64,000 nt of DNA from Pomphorhynchus laevis (GCA_012934845.2 WNNJ02003863.1:111567-175566), one strand, 5' to 3'. Positions 1 to 11,900 are shown, counted from the first letter of the stretch. Notes: generated by a model not told the origin, from the sequence alone. Translations and numbers: made by a program.

Positions 1-535
1 AAATCTCAGGTGGTCGTCTTTCATGGCGCACTTGCCACTAAAAGGAAACTTAAGAGACTAGCACTCTCTGCAATCTCCTCCATTTTGCAGCCTAAGCCCC
101 TTCCTATCTTCATGAGTCGAGTGAAATATCTGGGGTTCACTGTTACGGTGAATTAGTAGGAAAAAGCTGACCTGGATAGACTCAAACGTATCCTGAAGAA
201 TGCTAGGTGGCCCCTGAAACTGGCACAGCATATGTCATTGAATGGGAAAACCCAACTGCGCCTTTGGGGTACTTAGACTATCTCGGAATTAGTCTTCGTT
301 TCAAGGGGACGTCCCCAGACCAAAGACTGAGGTTTCTTAAGCTCCTCATCTCGCGATTACCGAGCGTAGTCCGCCTCGATTGGATTCTTCGGGGGGGGGG
401 AGAGGGTCAATGACCCCGAGTGGTTCAGTCGAAAGCGGCGTGTTGGATTAGCTGAAGGGTTCGGATCTCATTGAACCTCAGGCCGTAAAGACAAATGAAG
501 ACATTAAGAACAGACATTTTGTCTTTCTTTTCTGT
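1..535 (+). mobile_element. LINE 3' fragment (same family as 6745-9690)
   Basis: This is a close copy of about 9144-9640: both contain the post-RT stretch with AAACTTAAGAGA, GTGGTTCAGTCG and the shared C-terminal coding remnants. Several stops interrupt it, so it is a dead 5'-truncated copy cut by the window edge. A run of ten or more G lies near 390. The tail after about 490 differs from the other copy and is T-rich. Confidence 0.75.
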
Positions 536-539
536 CTTT

Positions 540-1500
540 CTGATGTTTTTAAACGTTTTAGTAGTTCTAGCAGTTTTAATTTGCAATTATATTTTGTTAA
601 GCTGTGAAGCTTTATTAACGTCTTCAAAGTTCATACTATTTGCAAATTTTCTCTTATAACTAACAGTTGAGACTATCTGTTTTTGATAATAGATGTACAA
701 ACAACGATATAGTGGGGAATAATGCTGATATGTTTTAATAAACGATCCACATATTTCATTATATAATTTATTTGATATTTACTAAATAGCCTTTTAATTG
801 GGTTACAATAAATTATTTTGTGGCAATCAAACGTGTTGAATGGAGTATTTGAACGGTGATTTATCTCAAGAATGGTCAGATTATTATTACTAATTTAAAA
901 TCAAAATGGGCAACAAATTCGTTTTCTGCGAATCTCAGATTTCCAAAAGGAAGTATAGCAAAAAATAGCTTGTAATTTTATGACATCAAGTGTAACTATG
1001 CATTTGCAGTCATCTATTAATGGATAAGTCGTTATTGCAAATGCAGTTTCAGTTAGTTATTATTTAAATTTAGAATTAAGATGCTGAATTGTCTTGCTTT
1101 AATTAAATATATTAATATAAAATCTGGGCAGATTAAGTGTAACGGTGCTGACTAAACATTTATCATCAAATTAAAAACATATATGAACCCAAACAGCAGC
1201 ATTAGTCTTTAAGCTTTTATTTATAGTCATTCAGCTTATTCTACCTTTTCAACATTTTATCTTTTGTTCTATATATTAAAATAAATAATCTTACTGGTTT
1301 ACAACATCATAAATAGCTTAATTAATATCATTTCAAATATTTTTATATTTACTGATTGTTATTATATAAAAAATTAAAACTGATAAAGATTTGCCAAATG
1401 CAATTAACGAATAACAGCAAAGTAAAGTTTATATCCGTGTGCCTAATCAAGAAGTAATCCTTAATTATTTTTTTGTAAAGTAAACAAATAAAAATCAATT
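540..1500. other. AT-rich intron sequence, nothing recognised
   Basis: Downstream intron of the TSP1 gene. No open frame, repeat copy or structured motif could be supported. Confidence 0.6.
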
Positions 1501-1537
1501 AATCTCACTTAAGCATATCTCGTAACTCTTTTATTAC

Positions 1538-1711
1538 CTGTGACCAATTTTTATTATACCATCGAAAAGATTTCAGTGGAACTGTAGGTTTTCCATACTT
1601 CACATTTATGATTACTGAATGATTCGATTCATGATCATTTGTTGGTCGGAATGTTACTATTTTCGTCGGTAAAATACTCTTTATATCACCTTTGTTTTGC
1701 TTACTTTTTGC
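1538..1711 (-). CDS. Exon: cysteine-free, TSP1-sized segment, 58 codons
   Basis: Acceptor AATAAAG, donor GTAATA, phase 0. The peptide begins AKSKQNKGDIKS, has no cysteine at all, and ends FRWYNKNWSQ. Length (58 codons) and Trp positions (51 and 56) are the same as in the cysteine-bearing exons at 37550 and 34070. It may be a TSP1 repeat that lost its disulfides, or a linker that supplies the first strand of a further module beyond position 1. One NHS sequon is present. It is the last exon seen in the window. Confidence 0.6.
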
Positions 1712-1774
1712 CTTTATTTGTAAAAAATAGAAAACAAATAGCAATATTTTATATTGTCATTATATAAACTATTA

Positions 1775-3135
1775 AATCAGCTAACTGAGTCTACGTATTT
1801 AATATAATTATAAAATAAACAAAACATATTAATGCTAAATCAAAATTTAATAATTAAATAATAAAATTAATAATTGCTTTTAGATTTTCTATAATTTAAA
1901 TTTTCTATAATTTAAATCAAGTTAAAAAAAATGAAATTTAAAATAAACGTCATTTTTATGAATTGAGTAATAAATAACAGACGTTGTATCAGAATAATAA
2001 TTAGAGGTCATCAGGAGGAACTGCTATGCTATCAGGTTTCGGCCCCTAACTCCTCTACCCAACATAGCAGCGGGGCCAAATACATGCTAATGATGTATTT
2101 CCTCTGAAATAACTATCTAGTATCTTATTCTAATACAAAGTATATTATTTATTATCCATCCATAAAAATTTGCCACTTAAGAGTTTAAATTTATTCTTTA
2201 TATTATTGTGTTGATTTATATATTTTACTATTTTCTGCTTGATGTTATTTTTATAGTAACCTAGTTTAAAATATGTATCTATTAAATTATTTAAATTATT
2301 TTGAAAAAAGCCAATATCATTACATATTGTTGCAATTCTTAAAATTTAATTATTTAATGTATTATATTTTATATTATATGGTATGCATGAATGCTCATGC
2401 AAAAATATGTTTCTTGTAAATTTAAATATGTCATCTTTACGATATAAATTAATAGTAGTTTTAGTTAATGTTAATTTAATGTTCATATCTAGATATACAC
2501 CTTCTTTATCATTAATATTGGTTTTGTTAAGAATAAGGCTTTCTGGATAAATGTGCTCACTAATTGAATAAAAATCATTAGAATTAAATACATATATCAT
2601 CAATGTATCGAAACATATATTTCATATATTTATATTGTTTAGATTTAGTTTTTACACAGTTATGAACAAATTCATATCCTATAAAGCTTAAAAACAAGTC
2701 AGCTATAATTGGTCTACTATTACCTCCCATTGGAATACCTTTTATTTGTCCAAATATAGATTTCCCTACCTTTAAACAATTTTGATTTATCAAAATATTT
2801 AAGGATTCTATTAATTCAATTTTATTCATATATTTATATTTATTTGATGGTTTAATTTTTGTTAGATAGGCGTTATAATTATTATAACATATATATGTAT
2901 ATCTTTTTCCGAATATAAGATTAATTAATTTTACTAACGCTTCTTTAATATCTACTAAATCTAGATTTGTATAAAGAGTACTAAAATCGTATGTATTTAT
3001 ATTTTGAAAATTTATTCCTTTTGTCTGTTCTAAAAATTCTTTTGTAGAATAAATACTGAAATAGTGTTTTATACCAGTATTAATTTCGATTACCTTGCAA
3101 TAATTTTTAGTGTGCTTTAATTACTTTAAGTATTG
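1775..3135 (-). mobile_element. Penelope-like element, family PLE-A, copy 1 (reverse transcriptase fragment plus 3' end)
   Basis: On the minus strand the coding part reads YDFSTLYTNLDL (RT motif A), then QIKGIPMGGN (motif B), FRYIDDI (motif C) and YLDMNI, ending GKFLWMD. These motifs and their spacing fit the RT of Penelope-like retroelements. No GIY-YIG nuclease follows. The copy is over 95% alike by eye to copy 2 at 11670-13240 and carries a few disruptions. The 3' untranslated part contains the conserved structured block at 2004-2100 and ends in the family terminus ACGTAGACTCAGTTAGCTG. Confidence 0.85.
2004..2100 (-). ncRNA. Conserved structured RNA block at the 3' end of PLE-A copy 1
   Basis: Read on the minus strand, GGCCCC pairs with GGGGCC and CTGCTATG pairs with CATAGCAG in interleaved order, giving a pseudoknot. 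A hairpin ATACAT/ATGTAT lies just upstream. It is nearly invariant in copies at 11901-11998 and 20895-20995, and recognisable with compensatory changes at 22205-22302 and 63191-63290. CGAAAC and CTGATGA occur in it, but not in an order that makes a hammerhead. Confidence 0.5.
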
Positions 3136-3230
3136 TATTCATATAGTATAAGAATAAAATATTCATTTAAGTATGTATCAATATAAATAATATATTTATA
3201 TTATTTTCAATTAGTACTATAGCTTCACCT

Positions 3231-3556
3231 GGAATGGTCTCACTCTTATTCATGATAAAAGTTAGCCGATATTAAAGAGACCTGCGCTGGCATTTGCCAG
3301 TGCTGTTGCTAATGATCCTTTTTATTGAAGCAGTAGTGCTGGTTTAGCACTCTGTGAGGTTACTAGAAAATTTTCTAGTACATCATTCACATTGATTCAT
3401 TCATTGATTGCCGTCTGCCAGTCCTCCTCTGCATCCAGTAGTGGGAGGAATCTGGCACTGATGAGTCATTGTGATGACGAAACGGCATTTGTCATTCTTT
3501 CGCGTCTGGCTTACGTGTTTTACAAGAAATTCACGCGGAATAGTCTCACTCTCCTT
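3231..3556 (+). repeat. Sm-alpha-like hammerhead retroelement monomer
   Basis: One unit of about 310 bp bounded by the repeated edge GGAATGGTCTCACTCT / GGAATAGTCTCACTCT. It shares the order GCGCTGGCATTTGCCAGTGC, TAGCACTCTGTGAGGTTACTAG, hammerhead, TTCACGCGGAAT with the array at 24288-25160. The edge repeat suggests it is a dimer remnant, or a monomer cut from a tandem array. Confidence 0.85.
3410..3486 (+). ncRNA. Hammerhead ribozyme (Sm-alpha type)
   Basis: All core elements are present and paired: stem III GCCG/CGGC, cleavage triplet GTC, stem I TGCCAG/CTGGCA with an internal TCCTCC...GGGAGGA hairpin, core CTGATGA, stem II GTCA/TGAC with loop TTGTGA, and GAAA. The stem III ends are open, as in schistosome Sm-alpha elements. 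Expected cleavage is after the C at 3415. This copy looks catalytically intact. Confidence 0.92.
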
Positions 3557-3559
3557 TAT

Positions 3560-4480
3560 TAATGTAGTATTCATTAAAAATTTAATAAATAATACAAATT
3601 GTTATTTAGTAATAACTTAAAAGATACATATAAAACATTTTTTACTTTAATATACGATTACATTAATTTTATTGCATTCTTGATGGACAAGATTAAAATT
3701 ATATTTTGCGATCCCCGAAAGAATTCACATGTTAATATAAATTTTAAGAAACATAACATATAAACTTCATGCACTGAAGTGTAATGTTTCAAATGGGAGC
3801 TTATACTCGTTATAATGCTTATAAGAAAATTATAACAATCAAACATATTATATACTAATTCAGCTTATTGAATAATTAAGTAATTTATAACCAATATAAT
3901 ATAAAGAACAAGTAGATGTTAGCAATAATTAGCGATAATATTATTGATCTAGTTCTTCATTTTTGAAGGAAATGGCGCAATACACCGAGGTTCGATTTCT
4001 ACTGAAAAGCAATTCCAGATAATGCCCATCTAGTTAAAGCTATCGCTTAAATATATTCTAAATTAGCAGTTTGCTTCGTACGAATAAAAATGCAACAGAA
4101 GAAATGATTTCTCATTCTTACTTAATAAGCCTAAATAACAAATTTTATTTTGAAACGATAAAAGCGAAAGTGTCCGAATTAATATAGGACGACTTAAATA
4201 ATATTTATAGATAGAAAAACGAAATTCAATATCAAAGATTCTCTCTAATCATTTTTTAAAGAAAAAAATTTCCCAGAAAAAATAAACTTTCTGTTATATA
4301 ATAAAACAGAAAAATACGACCAGAAACAAACACTATAATAAAACAATAATAAATTTAATGATTTATAATATCGCGATGATCTTATTTACTCTAATCAATG
4401 TAAACATTTATTAAACCATCAATAATTATTTGTAAAGTTAGGGTTATTGACATCATTGTTTGTATTATCGGAATTGTTAT
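3560..4480. other. AT-rich intron sequence, nothing recognised
   Basis: No gene-like or repeat signal could be supported, apart from short AT-rich runs. Confidence 0.5.
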
Positions 4481-4489
4481 TTCTAGTAT

Positions 4490-4665
4490 CAGGTAATTTT
4501 AACCAGAAAACACTTACTGAGAAAAGGCTACTATATCCCAAAAGATAGAGTAATTTTGCACAACAGAGGGATCGAACCCACTGCTGAGCTGGACTGAAGA
4601 ATGAAAGCCGAAATCTAATAACATAGCGATTTCTCTTGATAACCACAACTCTTTATTCTAAAAGG
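4490..4665 (-). repeat. Probable tRNA-derived SINE
   Basis: On the minus strand GTGGTTATCAAGAG resembles a tRNA A box and GGGTTCGATCC is a good B box about 55 bases on. Together they give a decayed RNA polymerase III promoter rather than a foldable tRNA. A short unique body and an AAT-rich tail follow. Confidence 0.45.
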
Positions 4666-5030
4666 TATATTATCTATAAATCAGTTCATACAAAATTATT
4701 TTAAAATAAAATAAAGTTTTTTTAATGGCATAGAACATTAAAAATCATAAAAAATGATTTTGAATTTCATGATTAGGATAGTTAAAGAAAATTCTTTTTA
4801 AAGATTAAGATTTTTCCGTTTTTAAATTTATATATATGTAGTCTCATTCAAGTGAACTGATTCATTTGATCTGTATATTCAATATTTACGTCCGTAAATC
4901 AGAGTTATATCATTGCTTTTACAATATATTCAGTATATTATTGTGATAATAATGCGATCTTTTATCAAAACAAATGGGACAGATGTGTATCAGAACATAA
5001 TTCGATCTTTTAGAAAGACAATGTACTTAC

Positions 5031-5198
5031 AACATGTTTTGACTTAGTCAACCGATTGAAGCAATCCCCATTACAGGGTGTTACAAGTACTGGCTTTTTG
5101 TTGATATCACATAACTGTGACGGAAATGTATAATTGTTCAATAACGATCCACATCTCATATGTCTGTACATATTTCCTTGTCCACAAATAGACGTGCA
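5031..5198 (-). CDS. Exon: TSP1 module lacking the Trp pair, 56 codons
   Basis: Acceptor TATTTTAG, donor GTAAGT, phase 0. It starts CTSICGQGNMYRHMRC, and cysteines at 1, 5, 16, 30, 42 and 46 give a full TSP1 core. The end reads FNRLTKSKHV instead of the usual W-x(4)-W-S. The following module therefore starts without its Trp ladder, which agrees with the cysteine-free exon at 1538-1711 that comes next. Confidence 0.85.
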
Positions 5199-5599
5199 CT
5201 AAAATAAGTTCGAGCTTAATAATGTAGCTGTAATAAATTAGTAACAATTAAAATTTTCAAGATAATATAACACAATCTAAAGGAAATAGGATTACAGATT
5301 ATTTTGAATAATATGATAGTCTGAGATGATTTATTAAGATTACTCCCGGTTTTTAGCGATGGACCGACAAAAAATAAAATATATTCAAGTATGTTCACAT
5401 GTAGTTCTGACAAAATGTATTCGTTCTGATCATATGGAAATAAATAAAGTTCTGATTTACCGTTTGTGGAAAGATATGCTAATACACATATTTGAACATG
5501 ATATCTATGGATCGACGTACGCATAACTAAGCACTACAGAGCAAAGTGGTGTTTGATTTGTAATTATTGCTAAGTGAGAAGAATTACAATAAATGGAAA

Positions 5600-5720
5600 C
5601 ACGAATTACATACTTAATTAATTACAAACTTAAAACCAATTACAAACTTATTAAAATGACATTATTTTTAATTTCTATAAATAGTATAAAATGCATAGAC
5701 TCAGTTAGCTGATCTGATTT
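5600..5720 (+). mobile_element. PLE-A 3' terminal fragment
   Basis: Ends with the family terminus TAGACTCAGTTAGCTGAT preceded by the AT-rich 3' tail. It has no coding part. Confidence 0.6.
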
Positions 5721-5724
5721 ATGA

Positions 5725-6740
5725 GCTAGAACTTGCAAACATCTAATTGTCGAAAGTTCTGCGGCTTTAGATCTTTCAAAAACACTGCGAGCCATTAGTT
5801 AAAACTGTGCTGAGCATTACCCAAAAATACTCTAGAGTCAATTTAAAGGAGAGCTACGAAGCTCTCCTGATGATAATCTAAGTGCAGTATATACCATATA
5901 ACACTGGCTATCTAGATGTTATGTCCATATCAATCATGATGTTATACGCCTTAACGCTTAAGTTAAGTTACGACATGTTACGCCTAAATATTTATATTTA
6001 AGAAAAGCTGTATTTCGTCATGCCGGTAGAACAATAAGTATTTGCGTGATAAAGAGCCACCTTAACGAAACTTAATTGCCATAATTAAATTGAATTTAAT
6101 CAAAATAAATTTAATTTAATTATTCATTTAATTACTATTATCTAATTATTATAATTTTTGAAGATAAATTTATTTATTCATATAACCTCTCTGAAAGGAA
6201 TTGAGAAATAAAAAATAAAAATATAATTTATAGCAATTATGTATTCTTTATTTTTACATTAGCAAGTATATTTGCTTTGATTGTAAAATATGACTCGATA
6301 ATGAATAACTCTCTCTATACAATTTTTATTGAAATCAGATCATTTTTACTAAAAATTGAATAATTTGTACTCCTTAATATGGCAGCAGTAACTGTTAAAA
6401 CAATGTGAAAACATTATATGTTTTTACCAAAAGGATGAATATAACTTATCAATTCTTTTAAATAAATATAAAGTAAGAATACTGTAAATGCTTATCAAAT
6501 TTACAAGAAGAATGTAAAGATTGTTGTAATAAGATTGTCTATTTTATGTATCTTAAAATTGTTTTAACACATTGTCTTCAATCAGGCTTTTTAATATGTG
6601 AAAATTCATACAAATAATTCTTACTTATTAATCAAACCTAGTAATGGAGTATAAACTCTATCATTAACTGAAACAGAAAACAAAGGATCCTCAAAACGCA
6701 TTTAACATGCACTCGACATTTATGTATTAGAAGATGCTGT
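5725..6740. other. Intron sequence, nothing recognised
   Basis: A GGAGAGCTACGAAGCTCTCC perfect inverted repeat occurs near 5848. Otherwise AT-rich DNA without supported features. Confidence 0.5.
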
Positions 6741-7145
6741 TTTTTATGAGAATCAAAATCGTTACTACACTTGTTCATGCGAACACAAAAAATGTGCAGT
6801 AAAGTTAGTTTCGGAGGATCAAACGATTTCAATTTTTCAAGCAAAAATTCAAACAAAATCGACAATCTAGCAGGTAAAAAGATGATTTATTCTGCCAATC
6901 CCGATAATCAGGTTAGTGTTGTTGTTTCTGATAATTTGCAGGTGCGGGGGTACTCCCCTAATCCCTAAACTCAAAAATTTGATTGTTATAACACTGACAC
7001 AGCCTGTGGAAAGGCATAATCTATTCAAAGTTTTCCCAGACCGTTTGCTCACAAATATACCAATATAATACTGTTCAATTCTGTTAAGTTATATGAGTCA
7101 GAGATAAAGATCTCTTTTTCCACTGCCGATATATTAAAGAAATAC

Positions 7146-7638
7146 ATGACTTTCTTTGAATCAAGTCTAAAACAAATGGGTGACATACATTCCAAACCCA
7201 TTCTTGCTTCAAGTAAAATTACTAACCTTATCTTACAGTTAGAAGAGAAAGATATAGATGCTTTGAAGTCAGTCTTTAAAGTTACCAATTTTAGATCAGT
7301 CACAGGGAAACGTGGATTTCCCCTTCCAATCGGATTTTGTTCTGCCCCAATTGAGCAAGCAGAAATTTTAACTAAATCGAATTTCAACCCCATTTCTGGG
7401 GTATAACTTGCGCTTCTCTATCCTGAATTCAGAAGACCCAGCATACCCGCATTGCAACCAGTGCCATAAATGGGGGCACTCGGCCTCTAACTGTTCTCGC
7501 ACCAAAACTTGTGGCGCCTGTGGTCTTGCCTCTTGCCATAGCCTGGTATCTAAAGTAAAAGCGTGGCTCCCCCTCTTATGTTCTAATTGTGGTAAGAGCC
7601 GTCCGGCATGGTCGCATAAATGCACGCGTTTCAAATAA
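7146..7638 (+). pseudogene. LINE ORF1 remnant with CCHC zinc knuckle
   Basis: Two overlapping open pieces (7146-7406 and 7408-7638) form one decayed protein. The second has CNQCHKWGHSASNC, a C-x2-C-x4-H-x4-C knuckle, followed by CGACGLASCHS, and later CSNCGKSRPAWSHKC, a third Cys/His cluster. Such knuckle series are typical of gag-like ORF1 proteins of I, R1 and Jockey elements, which bind the element RNA. Confidence 0.75.
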
Positions 7639-8484
7639 AATAAAAACCATTCGCCAGACAGGTGCAAGCTAAGAAAGTGGAATCATATTCCGACACTGCC
7701 TCAAGAATGTCCGACAGTGACACGCCTTCGTATCACCAATATTAAGATACAATCCGACATCAAGAGGGTAGAGGATATGGTAGCCGACCTGGCTGCGGTC
7801 TTTTATACTCGTCTTGAAATACCGAAAAAACTTGCAGTTCCAGAATCGAAAAAGAGGAGGATACGCTGCTTGGAGGAGATTTTACTTTGATCCTATCAGA
7901 GTGGCTTTCTTTCAGGCAGCTATCCAACGCTTCTTCAGAATTGGTAATGAGAGTCTAACCGAATTTAATTCCTACCTCTCTTCGCAAGCTTCCGTGAAAC
8001 TTTTGACTATCTACAAATGTCGTATTTACAGTTCCACTCAGACAAAATTCAAGACCATAGCGTATATGCTCCGTCTTACCAACCTCTCTGCTTATGCCAG
8101 ACAAGTTCTCTCGAAAAGAATATTGGAGCACTAGATATAGGTTCCAACCGGGTAAGTATAGGACAAGCATTGCTTCCCTTAATTCATCCCAGTCTTTTTT
8201 TTTGGAAGATATTCAAGAAGGAGAAGTTTGCCTGTTGGAAGGATAGAGAAGTCACTATTCCTACATAATTATGGATCCACTCAATCACCTCAACCAATCC
8301 CGCCTTGAGGAGTTTTTAGGTTTTAGGAGTAGAGATATATCTGTCACAAATATTCTTAACTCCTGGACGCCTCTTCCGGGCACCTCCAAATCCGTCGCTC
8401 CACTCTTTTCTCGGGTCCGTCAGCTTTTGACAGCCGAACAAAGAAGAGAAGTAGCCGTCACAATGCTATTAGCCCCAATCCGAT

Positions 8485-9295
8485 GTGGCCGGCATCAACA
8501 TAAGTAGACGAATATTTTTACCAAAAAACAATCCGGTCTCATGCCCTAAATATCTGCGGACCAAATCGATTAAAAATTCCCTCGTATCGATCTATAAAAA
8601 AGCGCTTGCGCGTAGAATCCGCGATCATTTAAGTAGGCGAAATTTAATCCCACCAAGTTTCCATGGGTTCGTCAAAGGTCGCTCGGTCTATTTAGCTGTA
8701 GGTGAAGTGCATCAGTTCTGTCAGAAAATAGTCATCAACTCCCTGTGGCTGTTTTCCTGGACTTTTCTTCTGCATTTGACCACATCTCCATTCCTTTTAT
8801 TACCTCTTCTCTCAGGTCCCTCGGGTTGCCTGCGATAATTGTTAACAGGGTAGAGATACTGTTGTACACTAAGCGATGTTTTTATAAGGACGACCCTGAT
8901 GCGCGTCAGTTCTACCCTATTACGGGTGTGCCTCAAGGATCCCCTCTTTCTCCTATCTTGTTTCTTGCTGCCTCCATTGAACTCTTTAAAATATTTAAAC
9001 GCGAACAAAATCTTGTGGTATACGCTAATGATACCACAGCTCTGTTCTCTTGACGCAGGTGCAAAGACGAAGTCTCGGAATCAGCCGATATTTTTTAAGA
9101 TTAAAAGACCAGTTAACCCGGTCCAATATTATTTTAAACTTTGCCAAATCGCAGATGGTTGTATTCCATGGCGCCCCTGCAACAAAGCAAAAACTTAAGA
9201 GATTAGCACTCTCTGCACTCTCCTCCATATTGACTAATCATCCACTAGCTATCTTCACGAGTCTAGTAAATACCTGGGGTTCACCGTTACGGTGA
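8485..9295 (+). pseudogene. LINE reverse transcriptase remnant
   Basis: Visible RT motifs are HGFVKGRSVYLA, AVFLDFSSAFDHI (motif A), GVPQGSPLSPILF (motif B) and VVYANDTTALF at the catalytic box, where the usual F/Y-A-D-D has become YAND. The change of the second Asp box and several frame breaks make this copy inactive. The same post-RT sequence is repeated at 1-480. Confidence 0.85.
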
Positions 9296-9853
9296 ACTAA
9301 TAGGCGAAAGCGGACCTGAATAGACTTAAACGTATCCTGAAGAGAACTAGGTGGGCCCTATAACGGGCCCAGCATATGTCATTAAAAGGGAAAACACATG
9401 TGCGCCTCTGGGGCACTTGGGCTATCTCGGGATTAGTCTTCTTTTCTAGATGACGTCCCCCTGAGCAAAGGCTAAGGTTTCTCAAGCTCTTCGTATCTCG
9501 TTTACCCAGCATAGTCCGCCTCGATTGGACTCTTCCGGGGTGAAAGGCCCCGGGTGGTTCAGTCGTAGTGCGGCGTGCTGGATTGGCTGGGGTGCTCAGA
9601 TCCCACCGGACCTGAGGCCACTATTTAGAGGACTAAACAGAACGAAATACGAAGAATATCTGACACATCTTCTTTTTCTTTTTTTCTTTTTAATAGCACT
9701 TATATTTCCATGTACTAATTTTGTTTACGAAAATCTTTATTATTATTGTTTAAAAATTACTTGACAAACTGCATTTCAAGTCAAGTGGATATAAAGTCAA
9801 TAGAAAAGGATACCAACTAAATTATTTAAAAAGAAAGCAAGAAATGCACCTAC

Positions 9854-10069
9854 ATTTGACCACTGGCTTGCTATCCATCGAAAATTGTTGAATTCAGATA
9901 ACTTCTCAATAAGTTTGGACGTCCGTTGTCTTTTACAATAGGCACTGCATGATATTTGAGAGTAGTCAGTTTTCGTTAATGATACACATTCCTGATTAAA
10001 GGTATATGTATTAGATGGTTTTGAGCACACATAATTTATAAGAGTTCTCTGGTTGCAAATTGTTTCGCA
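9854..10069 (-). CDS. Exon: TSP1 module, 72 codons
   Basis: Acceptor TGTTTTAG, donor GTAGGT, phase 0. Cysteines lie at 1, 5, 15, 28, 41 and 45. A 19-residue spacer follows before the closing FRWIASQWSN (Trp 65 and 70). It has the same 72-codon length as the 50732 exon, but here the extra residues sit after the last cysteine. The Arg-rich strand before Cys15 is weak, so this is a diverged repeat. Confidence 0.8.
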
Positions 10070-10204
10070 CTAAAACATAAGCATGCATCAGTTAAATTCT
10101 ATTTTAATTGAATGATCACAATCCTTATAAATTATCTTCAAAATATTATTAAAATATTAAATTTAAAATATATACATCAAACAAATAGAATTAAAAATAA
10201 ATTT

Positions 10205-10615
10205 AAACTCATATTGGAATTTTTTTATAGATAATAAATAATATACTTTTTATTAAAATAACATACAATAAATAGTAAAATTCCATAAGAATAAATATGC
10301 TATTAGCATGTATTTGGCCCCACTGCCAAGTTAGGTTGATGATAGGGGCAGAAACCTGATAACATAGAAGCTCCGCCTGATGACCTCTATTCCTTATAAG
10401 AATACATCGTGTACCATTTATTAGCCAATTCATAAAAATTGACTTTTATTTTAAATTTTAATTTAAAATTTTAACTTTATTTAAATTATATAAAATCTTA
10501 TACAAAAATTATTTATTATTTATAATTATTTATTAATTATTAATTATTTGTAGTTATTTATATTTTTTGTTAATTTATAAATATTTTAAAATACGTAGAC
10601 TCTGTTATTTGATCT
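10205..10615 (+). mobile_element. PLE-A 3' fragment
   Basis: It starts at the end of the RT frame (ATAATAAATAATATAC), includes a diverged copy of the structured block (about 10290-10390, with GGCCCC, GGGGC, GAAACCTGAT and CCTGATGACCTCT), and ends ACGTAGACTCTGTTA. Confidence 0.7.
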
Positions 10616-10619
10616 GATT

Positions 10620-11335
10620 CATGCATTCTTAATAATCACGTCTTAATTGTTAACAGCCGTTTGTTTCTATTATAAGCAATATATTATATTCAATACATAC
10701 AGCAAGTTGTTGTTTTTCATGAAGTTAATCTTTACCGAAGCAAACATTAGAAACTATCCTATCTACAAAATATACATATAGAAAATATTCACCTTTAAAA
10801 GTCGTTAATTTCTAATTTTCTTCAAATATTAAAATAATTATCATACACAATACACATAACTCTGATTGCTTTATTTAGTACTTTTAAATAAGTAAAGCTA
10901 TCATAAGGATGGTTGATTCGCATAAATTATAAAGCATTGTAAAAAGATAATATTTAAGTACAATTTTGAAATTAAATTGATTTAAATTAATAATTATATT
11001 ATATTAAATAAATTAGATAATTAATAAAATTATTTGGTTAGTTCATTGTAAAGAGGCTCTTAAATCAAATACTATGCCTAAAGATTGTACTATCATCACC
11101 AAATACATGAATTTGAGTTCGGTTTACTGACTATGCAAGTATTGTCAATATATAAATCGGAACAGCATTTTTGGTAAACAAGAATGTTCCTTTTTGTCAT
11201 GACTCCTATATCTAAATAATAAAACTAATAAACTTACCCATACAGATTTTAAGTGTAAAATTATCATTAGGTATACGCTTTAAGGATATAACATACATTT
11301 AACAATTAATTGAAACTTTCAAGAACGTAATGTCT
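10620..11335. other. AT-rich intron sequence, nothing recognised
   Basis: No supported feature. Confidence 0.5.
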
Positions 11336-11339
11336 GTTT

Positions 11340-11625
11340 CGATTTTTGTAATAACAATATTTATTATCCTTAACGCGTAACCAGAATTGAACAAGGCTTG
11401 ATTAATATGGCTGAAATCAGCAATATCAAACAAGCCATGGTCAATTCTGGTTACCCATTAAGGATAATAAATATTGTTATTGGAAATTGTTTAAAGCGGC
11501 ACATTGGTATAAAGTGAAACATTTGATATGGCTGATTTCAGCCATATAAAACAATTCATGCTCAATTCTGGTTACCCATTAAGGATAATAGATATTGCTA
11601 TTAGTAATTGTATAAAACGCTAGAC
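11340..11625. repeat. Inverted-repeat element (MITE-like) with an extra half copy
   Basis: TTATCCTTAACGCGTAACCAGAATTGA at about 11366 is mirrored by TCAATTCTGGTTACCC-ATTAAGGATAA near 11440, and the second half is repeated in direct orientation near 11558. Inner palindromes ATATGGCTGAAATCAGC and ATATGGCTGATTTCAGCCATAT lie between. There is no coding capacity. It looks like a non-autonomous fold-back or MITE. Confidence 0.6.
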
Positions 11626-11900
11626 AAATAAAGCCATCTGGTGAAACCACTATTAATACAATTACACTATTAAATCAGCTAACTGAGTCTACGTATTTAA
11701 TATAATTATAAAATAAACAAAACATATTTATGCTAAATCAAAATTTAATAATTAAATAATAAAATTAATAATTGCTTTTAGATTTTCTATAATTTAAATT
11801 TTCTATAATTTAAATCAAGTTAAAATAAATGAAATTTAAAATAAACGTCATTTTTATGAATTGACTAATAAATAACAGACGTTGTATCAGAATAATAATT

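Larger units (their letters stand above)
6745..9690 (+). mobile_element. LINE of the Jockey/I/R1/CR1 assemblage, degenerate, near full length
   Basis: Order on the plus strand: ORF1-like protein with zinc knuckles (to about 7640), an eroded middle, RT motifs from 8500 to 9300, and a 3' part shared with 1-535. It is much richer in GC than the surrounding intron. The AP endonuclease is not recognisable. Frames change repeatedly, so this is a fossil. The 3' end near 9690 is T-rich rather than a clean poly(A). Confidence 0.8.

Noticed and set aside
2004-2100. Reading the PLE-A block as a hammerhead (CGAAAC and CTGATGA are both present)
   Set aside because: The words are in permuted order and the 22 bases between them cannot form the required stem III and stem I hairpins.
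4490-4665. Functional tRNA gene
   Set aside because: The B box is good but the arms do not fold and the body continues past the acceptor position. Better read as a SINE.
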